Of a stretch of DNA of 64,000 bases, positions 26,368 to 34,959 are shown piece by piece (the first letter of the stretch is position 1; the number at the start of each line of letters is the position of its first letter). The stretch is taken from NCBI GenBank assembly GCA_964599655.1, contig CAZRGV010000001.1, positions 122,189 to 186,188 on the forward strand, in the 5' to 3' direction. This DNA is from CAZRGV01 sp964599655. Lineage in GTDB: Bacteria > Planctomycetota > Planctomycetia > Isosphaerales > Isosphaeraceae. A program made the position numbers and the translations under genes. Under the pieces are notes generated by a model, which saw only the letters and a program-made list of their open reading frames with translations, searched no databases and was not told the DNA's origin.

Positions 26368-28587
26368 TCACTCGACTCTTGGCAGACTCTTGATCCAGTC
26401 GGCAAGAAGCTTAACGGCTTCTCGGTCCACCTCGGTGGAGACCAGCGGAGGCATCTGGCCAGTCTCGCGGCGGTTGATCCGCTGATAGAGCACCGAGCGC
26501 TCGGGGGAACCGGGGGCGACGAGCCGCGCATCCTTGATCTCGAAGTCATTATGAATGGGAACCTCATCGATCAAATGCGTGCGGTCTAGCGGAGTCGTTC
26601 TCGCCAGATCCATCCGGGCGTTGCCACCTCCTTCAGGGACGTGACAAGTCGAGCAGTTAACATGTAGGTAGGAGCGAACGCGATCTTCTCGTGACGCGGT
26701 CGAATCGTAGGGGTTCACCAGCTTCGGGCGGTCTTCGGACTGTTTGGGAAGCGTCCCCTCGAATAGGCCGATGTGTTCCAGCGCGCGGAGCTGATTGTCA
26801 ACGACTCCACCGAAATCACGGTCGCGGTCCAGTTGCAAGGGGGTAAAGCCTAGAACGAATCCGGACGCTCGAGAGTGGCAGACCATGCAATCGGTGCGTG
26901 TGGGGAATCGCCAGATCTGATCGCGACGGCCGTCAGGCAAGGTCGGGTCGGCAACCTCGAACTCTCCGACGGCTCCCTCAGCGGGGAGCAGTTCGGCGTC
27001 GGTCTGGTGGGTGTTCCAGCGATACGAATAGCCGGTCCACTCTCCTTGTTGCCGGACGAGGAGCCGGGTCTCGATCCGTTTCCGAGCCGCCTTGCCGTCG
27101 TCGTCAACCAAGTTGAGGCTCAGCGTTTGGACCAAGACCGAACCATTGGGCAAGCTCCACGCCCCCCCCGCATTCTGCTGCGGGCGCTGGACGATCCGCT
27201 CAAGGCCGGGGAAGGCAGCGAATCGTTCGAGCGTCGCGCCGTCGGCCCACTGAGGCGCCGCGACCTCGAAGGGCAGGGCGGCCGGATGGGGCTTGTGGTT
27301 GGCCACCGAGGCGAACAGGCCGGTCTCACTTAGCCGGGTTGGGAAGGGCTGCTTGGGACGATCGGCCTCGGTTGTCGGTTCGAGACGATAGAATCCGCTC
27401 GCCTGATCGATGACGTAGATTTCCTTCGCGTGGTCGGTGCCAAAGCCAGTGATGTTGAAGGGTGTGTCGACCAACTCGCGATGCCAGATGACTCGGGTAC
27501 CATCGTGCTTGATGCCCCAGACGCGGCCCGTCGACCAGTCACCGTAGAGGTAGGCGCCGACGAGATCGGGCAATCGCGTTCCGCGATAGACACGGCCGCC
27601 GGTGAGCGAGCGAGCCTCGCTGTGGTGGTGCTCGGCGGCCGGCGGCGAGATCGGGTCGGGGCCCGCCTGGCGCTTGGCCTGGAAGATATGACTTCCTTCG
27701 GTAAGACTCCAGCCGTAGTTTCCTCCCTTCTGGATCAGGTAGATCTGTTCCCAGAGATCCTGACCGTTGTTCCCGACCCAGAGTTGGCCCGACTCGCGAT
27801 CGATGCTCAGCCGCCAGGGGTTGCGAAGGCCGTAGGCCCAAAGCTCAGGACGGGCGCCAGGCCGATTTACGAAGGGGTTGTCTTTCGGGACACCGTAGTT
27901 GCGGCCTGGATCGGGGTGATCGACATCGATCCGTAGCACGGCACCGAGCAGATCGTCGAGGGACTGGCCGGTTACGTAGAGGTCGGAGCCGCTCGAGCCG
28001 TCACCCGAGGAAATATAAAGATACCCATCGTTGCCGAAGTCAAGATCGCCGCCGTTATGACCGTTCGACTCCCACTCGATGATCAGAAGCCGTGAATCCG
28101 GATCGATCCGATGCGGCGATTTGCGATCGACCGTGTAACGCAAGACCTGGGTCTTCTTGTCAGGGCCCTGCATCGGGCCGTTGAGACCGAGGTAGATGTA
28201 GCCATTGCGCTCGTAGTCGGGGTGGAGGGCCAGACCCACGGCGAGGCCGTCGATATCGAGAAGAGTCTCGGCCTCGGACGCGTTCTGGTCGTCTGGGATG
28301 GCGAGCAGGCGACCCGGTCCCGCCCAGTAATTCATGTGCTGGAGGATGAAAAGCCGGTTGGTGCCCGGTTCCGGGGTCAGGACCAGGGGTTGCTTCACCG
28401 TCAGGTTGGGGAACGCCCGAACGACCTTGTACGGCAGCGGTGGATCAGGGGAGCCGACGACGCGGGAGTCGTTCCAGGGAAGGCGTTGTTCCAGGCCGAA
28501 TGGCTTCGCGTCCGTCTGGCCATCGTCGGCCTGGATCGCGGTGGGGACAAGCATGAGACTCAGGACAAGCACACGCGGCAAAAACAT
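26368..28587 (-). CDS. Exported PQQ-type sugar/sorbosone dehydrogenase with c-type cytochrome-like C-terminus
   Basis: A protein of about 739 aa with a signal peptide (MFLPRVLVLSLMLVPTAIQA). Residues 30-420 form a GSDH/sorbosone-dehydrogenase propeller: VVRAFPNLTVKQPLVLTPEP, GLAVGLALHPDYERNGYIYL, LIIEWESNGHNGGDLDFGND, GYLYISSGDGSSGSDLY, ELWAYGLRNPWRLSIDRES and GGNYGWSLTEG. The C-terminal region has two haem-binding CxxCH motifs (CMVCH and CSTCH, the latter in CSTCHVPEGGGNARMD) and a third-ligand region ending GQMPPLVSTEVD, like the SO2930 diheme family. It should oxidise a sugar or alcohol in the periplasm and pass electrons to its own haems. PQQ synthesis genes are not present here. Confidence 0.83.
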   Translation of the reverse strand: MFLPRVLVLSLMLVPTAIQADDGQTDAKPFGLEQRLPWNDSRVVGSPDPPLPYKVVRAFPNLTVKQPLVLTPEPGTNRLFILQHMNYWAGPGRLLAIPDDQNASEAETLLDIDGLAVGLALHPDYERNGYIYLGLNGPMQGPDKKTQVLRYTVDRKSPHRIDPDSRLLIIEWESNGHNGGDLDFGNDGYLYISSGDGSSGSDLYVTGQSLDDLLGAVLRIDVDHPDPGRNYGVPKDNPFVNRPGARPELWAYGLRNPWRLSIDRESGQLWVGNNGQDLWEQIYLIQKGGNYGWSLTEGSHIFQAKRQAGPDPISPPAAEHHHSEARSLTGGRVYRGTRLPDLVGAYLYGDWSTGRVWGIKHDGTRVIWHRELVDTPFNITGFGTDHAKEIYVIDQASGFYRLEPTTEADRPKQPFPTRLSETGLFASVANHKPHPAALPFEVAAPQWADGATLERFAAFPGLERIVQRPQQNAGGAWSLPNGSVLVQTLSLNLVDDDGKAARKRIETRLLVRQQGEWTGYSYRWNTHQTDAELLPAEGAVGEFEVADPTLPDGRRDQIWRFPTRTDCMVCHSRASGFVLGFTPLQLDRDRDFGGVVDNQLRALEHIGLFEGTLPKQSEDRPKLVNPYDSTASREDRVRSYLHVNCSTCHVPEGGGNARMDLARTTPLDRTHLIDEVPIHNDFEIKDARLVAPGSPERSVLYQRINRRETGQMPPLVSTEVDREAVKLLADWIKSLPRVE

Positions 28588-29169
28588 GGGGTGGGCCTCT
28601 TGGCGAATCGGAACGATCGGATCGTGGGAGCGATGGGCGGAGACTCCACGTCGAGAGGTTTCAGTGTAATCGAATCGGGAAACCTCTCCCAAGATCCGAG
28701 CCGCGCTTTGATCCCGGTTTTGGACGTGGAGACGTGGATGATGGATCGGATGTGGCTACCCGGGGGCCCCAGATCGTGGGTTGGGATCAGCCAAGCGACT
28801 TGGCCTACCCGTCGAGGATCCTTGACCAGCCAGACTCATTGCGGCTTGCCACATCTGGCGGCTTATTATCGCTCGGCAGGGACGGTTCGCCCTGCATTCG
28901 ATTGGCAGACTTTCGACATCAATAAGTTGAATATTATATTAAAAAAACAATTATTACACAAATAAGTAATTTAAAATCCTTATAATATTTATGTGCAATG
29001 CGCAAGGAAGACGACGCGTCCGCAGAAAAAGGCGAATCCTTAAATTCTTGGCATTGCCCGGTTCTATTGGCGAAAATCCGCATTGGTTCTTCGGATGTGT
29101 CTGTGCGACGTGGCTGTCGCGTGAACGCTGAGGGACGCCGTTCGATAATCCGGGAATGACGACCCTTTG
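28588..29169. other. Non-coding stretch at the core/mobile boundary
   Basis: No convincing gene is seen. The first part is the upstream region of the dehydrogenase gene. From about 28915 to 28990 base composition changes sharply to AT-rich, then returns to GC-rich before the transposase remnant. Confidence 0.5.
28915..28990. other. AT-rich patch
   Basis: About 75 bases with very high A+T, including a run of seven A and several TTATT/AATAA stretches, in a genome that is otherwise GC-rich. It marks the left edge of the mobile region. It could be a foreign remnant or a low-stability site; no gene or clear repeat is seen inside. Confidence 0.7.
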
Positions 29170-29573
29170 GTTGGCACATTCGCGACGCCACCTGCTGGAC
29201 GTCATCATCCGGACGCGTCAAGGGTGGGCCAGCAGGGAGAGGATGATGTGTCGGTGCCACCCGGTCCAACTCCTCACCTCGTAGTCGGCCAGACCGGCCT
29301 CCTGCTTGGCCGACTCGAAACCGCCCTAGATCGACCACGGGGTCCCGGCGGTCTTGGCCAACCGGTTCAACGTCGTTCACTTCGGGCCCGCGGCGATGGA
29401 ATACGTCAGGTCCTCGGGGTCGTCGAGGCTCTTGCGGACCAGCAGCCACCGCCGCCAGGCCGGGCCCAGGTCGCTGTTGATCGCCACCCACGCCCAGGCG
29501 TACCGCCTCGGCCCCTTGCTCCCCGTGGCGATCGTGATCGTGAGCCAGGCCCGCTTCGACAGGGCTTTCGCTA
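29170..29573 (-). pseudogene. IS701-family transposase remnant
   Basis: The minus strand reads KALSKRAWLTITIATGSKGP, RRYAWAWVAINSDLGPAWRR and WLLVRKSLDDPEDLTYSIAA. After a frame change it reads GGFESAKQEAGLADYEVRSW, TGWHRHIILSLLAHP. These match the C-terminal half of IS701-type DDE transposases (WLLVRRSL.DP.ELAYYL; FE.AK.E.GLD.YEVR.W.GWYRH). There is an in-frame stop before GGFES and another after LLAHP, and the N-terminal half is missing. The upstream end is cut by the IS5-type element at 29574, with no IS701 sequence on its far side. It is a dead fragment. Confidence 0.8.
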
Positions 29574-30416
29574 GGTTCTGTCCGGTGAATCGTAAGCCTT
29601 GAAGCAGCGACGGATCATGGCGAGCTTGACCATCGCCAGGAAGTTCACCGCCAGCTTCTCGTAGCGGGTCGCCAGGCGGCCGCACTCCTTCAGCCAGCCG
29701 ACGCATGGCTCGACCACGTTCCGCCGCCGGTACGCCCCCGTGTCGAAGTGCGGGTCGCGTCGCTGGTCCTTGCGGGTTGGGATCACCGCCTTGACCCGGC
29801 GGCGACGCAGGTAGCGGCGGACACGTCGGTAGCTGTACCCCTTATCCCCGGCCAGCCGCCTGGGGCGGCTGCGGGGGCGGCCCCGCCCGGGTCGCTTGAT
29901 CCGCACCACCTCCAACACCGGCTCCAGCGACTTCGACTCGTGGGCCTGGCCGACCGTCACCACCGCCGAGAGGGGCAGGCCGTTGCCGTCGACGACCAAG
30001 TGGAGCTTGGTGCCGAAGCCGCCTCGGGATCGGCCGAGGGCGTGGTCCTCCGGCTCGTCGGGAACCTTTTCCCCCCCGCCCCCGGCCGCCGCACGGCCGG
30101 CCCGGATGCTGGTGGCCTCGACGCACCAGAGGTCGTGGTCGATCTTGCCCCGCTGGTCGAGCCGCATGTGCAGCCGCTCCAGGATGCGGTCGAAGGTGCC
30201 GTCCCGACGCCAACGGCTCAGCCGGTCATGGACCGACTTCCAGTTGCCGTAGCGCTCGGGCAGCTCACGCCACTGGGCCCCGGTGTGCAGGATCCAGAGG
30301 ATGCCGTTGAGCGTCGTCAGGTGGTCGTTCCACTGCCCGCCGGGCTTGCTAGTGGCGGGCAGGAGGTCCTCGATCGTGGCGAATGGCTCGGCGGTCAGCT
30401 CGTAGAGGCGGGTCAT
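29571..30416 (-). CDS. IS5-family DDE transposase
   Basis: The 281-aa protein has the N-terminal DUF4096-type domain (PGGQWNDHLTTLNGILWILH, TGAQWRELPERYGNWKSVHD). The DDE domain follows: GGFGTKLHLVVDGNGLPLS, LAGDKGYSYRRVRRYLRRR with the second Asp, and YRRRNVVEPCVGWLKECGRL with the final Glu in the Y-R-R-R-N-x-V-E context. The first acidic position reads LWCVEATSIRAG, where most relatives have Asp, so a Glu may replace it. The frame continues through the inverted repeat, and its stop codon TAG is formed by the target-site TA plus flanking sequence outside the element. Confidence 0.9.
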   Translation of the reverse strand: MTRLYELTAEPFATIEDLLPATSKPGGQWNDHLTTLNGILWILHTGAQWRELPERYGNWKSVHDRLSRWRRDGTFDRILERLHMRLDQRGKIDHDLWCVEATSIRAGRAAAGGGGEKVPDEPEDHALGRSRGGFGTKLHLVVDGNGLPLSAVVTVGQAHESKSLEPVLEVVRIKRPGRGRPRSRPRRLAGDKGYSYRRVRRYLRRRRVKAVIPTRKDQRRDPHFDTGAYRRRNVVEPCVGWLKECGRLATRYEKLAVNFLAMVKLAMIRRCFKAYDSPDRT

Positions 30417-30476
30417 GGCGGCCTCCGTGTCCCAGAGGAAGCCATGGTAACAACTTGCGTTTCACCGGACAGAACC
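29574..30476 (-). mobile_element. IS5-family insertion sequence (IS427-like), complete
   Basis: The 903-bp element is bounded by imperfect inverted repeats starting GGTTCTGTCCGGTGAA at 29574 and, as reverse complement, ending at 30476; the match continues with few changes for about 24 bp. A TA dinucleotide is present on both sides (29572-29573 and 30477-30478), consistent with a 2-bp target duplication inside an original CTAG. It carries one transposase gene on the minus strand. Its left flank is the IS701 remnant and its right flank is the leader of the parB-like gene. Confidence 0.9.
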
Positions 30477-30573
30477 TAGGCCGCCCGAAGCCGTGCTCGA
30501 TTCCCGCTCGAGGACGGGGCCGTGGTGCCACGCCCGGCGTCCCCGTCCGCGCCCAACCCCAAGGAGACCGCCG

Positions 30574-31364
30574 GTGGAGCAGGAACAGATCCAGTACGTC
30601 GCGCTCGACAAGATCGCCCCCGACCCCCTGCAGCCGCGTCGGGATTTCGGCAAACAGCCCCTAGAAGAGCTGGTGGCCAGCCTGAAGGAGGTCGGCCAGC
30701 TCGTGCCGATCCGCATCCGACTCGACGGCGAACGGTTCGTCCTGGTGGACGGCGAGCGGCGCTGGCGCGCCGCGAAAGTCGCCGGTCTGACGGCGATCGC
30801 GGCCATCGTGGAGAGCAAGGCGCTCGACGCCGGCCAGCTCGTGGCCAACTGCCAGCGCGAGGGTCTGACCGCGATGGAGGAGGCGCAGGCCGTCTCCCGC
30901 CTCATGGAAGAGACCGGCTGGACGGCAGCCCAGGTTGCGGCCCGCCTCGGAAAGTCCCCCGCGACCATCTCCCGGCTGCTCTCCCTTCTCGGCCTGCCGC
31001 ACGAGGTGCAGAGCGGGTCGCGACCGGCGAGATCGCGGCCAGCGCCGCCTATGCGATCCGCCGCATCGAGGACCCGGAGAAGCAACGCGAATTCGCCGAG
31101 AAGGCGGCGGGGAAGCTGCTCAGCCGGGATGCGCTCGCGGGGCTCATGCGCCGCAAGGCCCTGGTCGAAGGCGCTCGCCCGAGCGGTCGCGTGTGCTGCC
31201 GGCTTCCGGGCGGCTCGACGGTGACGGTCGCGGGGACGGAGCTGGACCTGGAGACGTTCATCAACCTCCTGGAGGACGTGCTGAAAGAGGCACGCCGCGC
31301 ACGCACGCAGGGGCTCGCCGTCTCCACGCTCGCCAAGGTCTTCCGGGACAGGGCCACGGCATGA
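30574..31364 (+). pseudogene. parB: ParB/RepB/Spo0J-family partition protein, frameshifted
   Basis: The start is GTG 30574 with AAGGAGA about seven bases upstream. The N-terminus has the ParB domain: YVALDKIAPDPLQPRRDFG, LEELVASLKEVGQLVPIRI and LVDGERRWRAAKVAGLTAI with the conserved GERRWRA box. The DNA-binding helix-turn-helix is TAAQVAARLGKSPATISRLL near residues 115-135. After HEVQS (about base 31012) the frame changes; VATGEIAASAAYAIRRIEDP and the rest continue in the next frame to 31364. Insertion of one base near 31012-31016 would restore a single protein of about 263 aa. Plasmid or ICE partition is the likely role; next to it is a conjugation gene. Confidence 0.8.
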
Positions 31365-31582
31365 TCATGCAACCTGAGCACTGGCGGACCCTGCTGAAGG
31401 GCCTCGCCCTCGCCTTCTCGCTCCACGGCCTGGCCAGCGTGTTCTTCGTGCTGGCGATGGCCGCCCCCGGCCCCCTCGACGCGGTCTTCGACCGCTGCTG
31501 CCTCGCCTGCCTCGGCGCGGCAGCCGCGCCGATCGGATTCACCGCCCACGACATGCTGCGACTCCCCCTGATCAGGAGATGA
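31361..31582 (+). CDS. Small two-helix membrane protein
   Basis: A 73-aa product whose ATG overlaps the stop of the parB-like gene (ATGATCATG), so it is translationally coupled. Two hydrophobic segments are visible: LLKGLALAFSLHGLASVFFV and CLACLGAAAAPIGFTAHDML. It ends six bases before the coupling-protein gene. Small membrane proteins at this position are common in conjugation clusters, but I recognise no family. Confidence 0.55.
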   Translation: MIMQPEHWRTLLKGLALAFSLHGLASVFFVLAMAAPGPLDAVFDRCCLACLGAAAAPIGFTAHDMLRLPLIRR

Positions 31583-31588
31583 TCCCGG

Positions 31589-32810
31589 ATGAATGCAAGA
31601 GCCATCGAGCTGGGATGGCGCCTCAGGCGCGGCACGATGATGGCCTCGATCTTCGTGCTCGGCCTCGTCGCCTTCGTCGTCGTGATGTCCGCGCCGATCC
31701 TGCTGATCGGCGGCCTGGCCGGCGTCCTCTTCTGCGGCGCGTCCCGCTGGAAGGGCTCCGGCACCGCACACGGGACCGCCCGGTGGGCGACGCTTTCGGA
31801 CCTCTACCGCCGTGGCCTGGTCGGAGGCCATCACGGCCTCATCCTGGGGCGCGTCGGCTACGCCGCCCCTCCGTCTCGAGGGCAGGCACTCCACGCCCTA
31901 TTCAACGCCCCCCGGGCCCGGGCCGAGGAGGTCTGCCGCCTGGTCTCCGCCGCGTTCTCCAACCGCCGTCGCCCGGACCCGTCGCTGATCCGGCTCAAGC
32001 GCTTCGTCCACCTCGCCACCTTCGCTCCGACCGGCCGCGGCAAGAGCGTCTCGGTGTTGATCCCGAACCTGCTGAGCTGGCACGGCCCCGTCGTCGTCAC
32101 CGACCCGAAGGGCGAACTGTTCCGGATCACCGGGAAGCGGCGGGTGGACCGCTTCGGCCACCGGGCGATCTGCCTGGACCCGTTCGGGGCGGCCGGGGGG
32201 AAGGATAGCTTCAACCCGCTCGACCTCATCGACCCGGAGTCGCGCTTCGTGATCGACCGGGCCCGGGACCTCGCCAACGCGATGATCGTTCGCACCGGCG
32301 AGGAGAAGGACCCGCACTGGAACGACTCGGCGAAGATGGTCCTCACCACGTTCATCGCCTTCGTGGTCTGCCATGCGGAGCCGGGCGAGCGTCACCTGCA
32401 GACGGTGCGCGAGCTCCTCACCAACCCCGAGGCCTACCGGGGCACGATCGACCTGATGCGCCAGTCGGGCGCGTGCGCGGGGATGCTGAAGCGGCTGGGC
32501 GATCAGCTCACGCGCTACGTCGAGAAGGAACTCGCCTCCGTACTCACCACCGTCAACCGCCACCTCGCCTTCCTGGACAGCCCGGCCGTCGCCGACGTCA
32601 CGGGCACGACCTTCTTCGATCCGGCCGCGCTGCTGCAGGGCCGCGCTTCCATCTACCTGGTCCTCCCGCCCGATCAGCTCCGCGCGCTCGCCGGTCTGAT
32701 GCGTCTCTGGGTCACGGGGCTCCTCCGCTTCGTGACGATGCAGGGCGAAAGCGAGAGGCAACCGGTGCTGTTCCTGCTCGACGAGGCCGGCCACCTCGGC
32801 CGGTGCATGG
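31589..32810 (+). pseudogene. VirD4/TraG-type IV coupling protein, C-terminally truncated
   Basis: The coupling protein is a membrane-bound hexameric ATPase that links the relaxosome to a type IV secretion channel. Two transmembrane helices lie at residues 18-52 (MASIFVLGLVAFVVVMSAPI then LLIGGLAGVLFCG). Walker A is FAPTGRGKSVSVLIPNLL near residue 150, followed by PVVVTDPKGELFRITG. Walker B is PVLFLLDEAGHLGR near residue 400. Family proteins continue for over 150 residues with the motor C-terminus, but here similarity stops right after Walker B, and unrelated low-complexity sequence follows in frame to the HTH gene. A deletion has probably joined the two. AGGAG precedes the ATG. Confidence 0.82.
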
Positions 32811-33061
32811 CGCGGGCCCCTCCCGAGGGCTGCCCGCCCAGGGGCTTGGCCGAGAGCTGCGGATCGCAACGACCGCGGCACCTCCACACGGCGGGGAGGT
32901 CGGCCGACGATGGCTCCGATGCGAAATCCTCCCCGCCCTCCCCACGGCCGCACTGCGCGCGCCGGACCGTAGTTGAACGGACCGCCGCAACAGGGGAGCG
33001 TCCGCGCACGACGAGCGAAGTAAGACATCCAGCGAAACCATCCTGCACGAGGAGGCCTCCC

Positions 33062-33319
33062 ATGCACCGGGAGCCCGAAACCTTCGCGCACGCGCAACCG
33101 ACCGCGAACACCGCCTTCGCCCCCGAGCCGCTCCTTATCCAGGCCGAGGAGCTCGCCCGGATGCTCGGCGTCTCCACCCGCACCCTCTGGCGGCTGCTCT
33201 CCGCCGGGCGGCTGCCACGGCCCGTGCGGTTCGGCGGGAACACGCGCTGGCGGCTCGCCGAGGTCAAGGCGTGGATCGCCCGCGGCTGCCCGAGCGTCGC
33301 CCCGGACGAGGCCCAGTAA
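33062..33319 (+). CDS. Excisionase-like helix-turn-helix protein
   Basis: An 85-aa protein with GAGGAGG about seven bases before ATG 33062. The core LLIQAEELARMLGVSTRTLW, RLLSAGRLPRPVRFGGNTRW and RLAEVKAWIARGCP is a MerR-like winged helix of the HTH_17/AlpA type. These proteins act as excisionases or small regulators. It lies 38 bases before the integrase start, the usual xis-int order. The frame is open upstream into the truncated coupling protein, but the strong ribosome site supports a separate start. Confidence 0.85.
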   Translation: MHREPETFAHAQPTANTAFAPEPLLIQAEELARMLGVSTRTLWRLLSAGRLPRPVRFGGNTRWRLAEVKAWIARGCPSVAPDEAQ

Positions 33320-34574
33320 CTTCGAGCCCACGAACACCGCGAGAGAGGAGGGGGCGCATGGCCTCCGTCTTCCGGCGCACCCGCGACAAGGGGAAGCGGC
33401 ACGCGCCGTACTACATCCAGTACGTCGACCACGACGGCAGGCGCCGCACGGCGAAGGGCTTCACCGACAAGGGGCTCACCGAGCAGCTCGCGGCGAAGCT
33501 CGAGAACGAGGCGATGCTCCGCAGGGGGGGATCATCGACCCCGCCCAGGAGCGGCTCGCCGCCCAGAAGTCCGTCCCGATGGAGGAGCACCTCGCCGCCT
33601 TCGAGCGGAGCCTCGGGAACGCAACGCCCAAGCACGCCAACCTCACGATGACCCGCGTCCGGCGGGTCGTCGAGGGCTGCCGCCTCCGCTCGATCGCCGG
33701 GATCGAGCGGGAGGCGGTGGAGGCGTTCCTCCGCCAGCTCCGGGCCGACGAGGACCTCGGCGCCCGGACCTACAACCACTACGTCCAGGCGTTCGACGCC
33801 TTCTGCAAGTGGCTGGTCGCGAGCAAGCGGCTCGCGGCCAATCCGCTCGCGGGCCTCGAGCGGCTGAACGCCGAGGTGGACGTCCGCCACAAGCGGCGGG
33901 CGCTCGCCCCGGAGGAGGTCGCGCGCCTCGTCGAGTCGGCGCGGTCGAGCGGGGAGACGATCCAGGGGTACACCGGCGAGGAGCGGGCCCGGATCTACCT
34001 GTTCAGGTACATGACGGGCTTGCGCCGCCTGGAGATGGCGAGCCTGACGCCGTCGAGCTTCGCGCTCGACGGCGACCGGCCCACCGTCACCGTGGAGGCG
34101 GCGTGCTCCAAGCACCGGCACAAGGACGTGCTCCCGCTCCACCCGGAGCTCGTCCGGATGCTCCGCGGTTGGACCGAGGGGAGGGGGCCCGACGAGCCGC
34201 TCTTCCCCCGGATCGCCCGGCGGAAGACCTGGCTGATGGTGAAGAAGGATCTCGAGCGGGTCGGCATCCCGTACGAGACTCGCGAGGGCGTCGCCGACTT
34301 CCACGCCGCCGGGCGGCACTCGCACGTCACGGGGCTGCTGCGCCACGGGGCGACGCTCACCGAGGCCCGGGAGCTCGCCCGGCACAGCGACGTGCGGATG
34401 ACGATGAAGTACATCCACATCGGCCTGGAGGACCAGGCGAGGGCCCTGGCGGCGCTGCCCGCGCCCGCCGGGGAGTGGCTGCATATTGGCTGCAGTCCGC
34501 GCGGCGCGGGGTGTCCCGAGCCGTCCTCGGACGACACGCAGGGGGCCCCCAACGAGGGGGCCCCACAAACACTA

Positions 34575-34596
34575 AAGCCCCGCCAGGGCGGGGCTT
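34575..34596. terminator. GC-rich hairpin downstream of integrase
   Basis: AAGCCCCGCC and GGCGGGGCTT form a perfect stem around a very short loop. It lies within the run-off end of the integrase frame. On the minus strand it ends in CTTTAG, weakly terminator-like. Confidence 0.55.
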
Positions 34597-34622
34597 GTAG
34601 CGTCGGGAGTCCCGAGTTGTCG

Positions 34623-34645
34623 CCCCCTGGCAAGCCAGGGGGTTT
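34623..34645. terminator. Hairpin with short T-run next to the tmRNA-end attachment site
   Basis: CCCCCTGGC and GCCAGGGGG form a 9-bp stem with an AA loop and are followed by TTT. On the minus strand this hairpin lies immediately downstream of the tmRNA 3'-end copy at 34647-34661, so it may be the former terminator of an ssrA gene or of the integrase. Confidence 0.6.
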
Positions 34646-34646
34646 A

Positions 34647-34661
34647 TGGAGGCGGCGGGAA
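34647..34661 (-). repeat. Putative attachment site: 15-bp copy of the tmRNA (ssrA) 3' end
   Basis: The plus strand reads TGGAGGCGGCGGGAA; its complement TTCCCGCCGCCTCCA is the usual acceptor-stem/T-arm end of bacterial tmRNA. The integrase gene reads straight into it. The rest of a tmRNA T-arm does not follow at 34662, so this is only the duplicated end, as expected for the att site distal to the intact gene. Confidence 0.6.
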
Positions 34662-34959
34662 CCGTTATATGAAACCAGGCCGATCCACAATCCCTTGACG
34701 GACACCTGGTTCGGGCGACAGCAATTTTTCGGCCTGGGGCCTTACAGCACCCAAAATGGCCCCCTCACAGCACCCAACTCACGACCCAGGTTGGAGGCAC
34801 GAGGAATACAACCCGTGTCACGAGATTCCCCATGCTAGGCCCAGCCCTGAACTGGGGCTGCTCATCGTAAGGCGGGTGGTAAACTTCCTCCGTTTCATCG
34901 GTCGTGGGCGAGGTTTTTCGCAGGGCTCGGTTCCAGTGTGGCAGGCGGGTTCAATATTC

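Larger units (their letters stand above)
33358..34838 (+). pseudogene. int: Tyrosine recombinase/integrase, frameshifted in a G-run
   Basis: Start ATG 33358 has GAGGAGGGG upstream. The N-terminal Arm-type segment (SVFRRTRDKGKRHAPYYIQY) is in one frame to the seven-G run at about 33524-33530; from GIIDPAQERLAAQKS onward the gene continues in another frame. Eight G would restore it. The SAM-like core-binding domain (ARTYNHYVQAFDAFCKWLVA) precedes the catalytic domain: TGLRRLEMASLTPSS holds the first Arg, DFHAAGRHSHVTGLLRHG the His/Arg box, and MTMKYIHIGLEDQ the likely Tyr nucleophile. The family part ends near residue 380. The last 100 codons run through two hairpins and the attachment site and are probably run-off sequence. 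Confidence 0.85.

Noticed and set aside
31589..33319. Real fusion of a coupling protein with a regulator
   Set aside because: The linking stretch is low-complexity, the motor C-terminus is missing, and the HTH part has its own strong ribosome site.
34647..34661. Complete tmRNA gene
   Set aside because: Only 15 bases match the 3' end. The T-arm and tag-coding part are absent on both sides.
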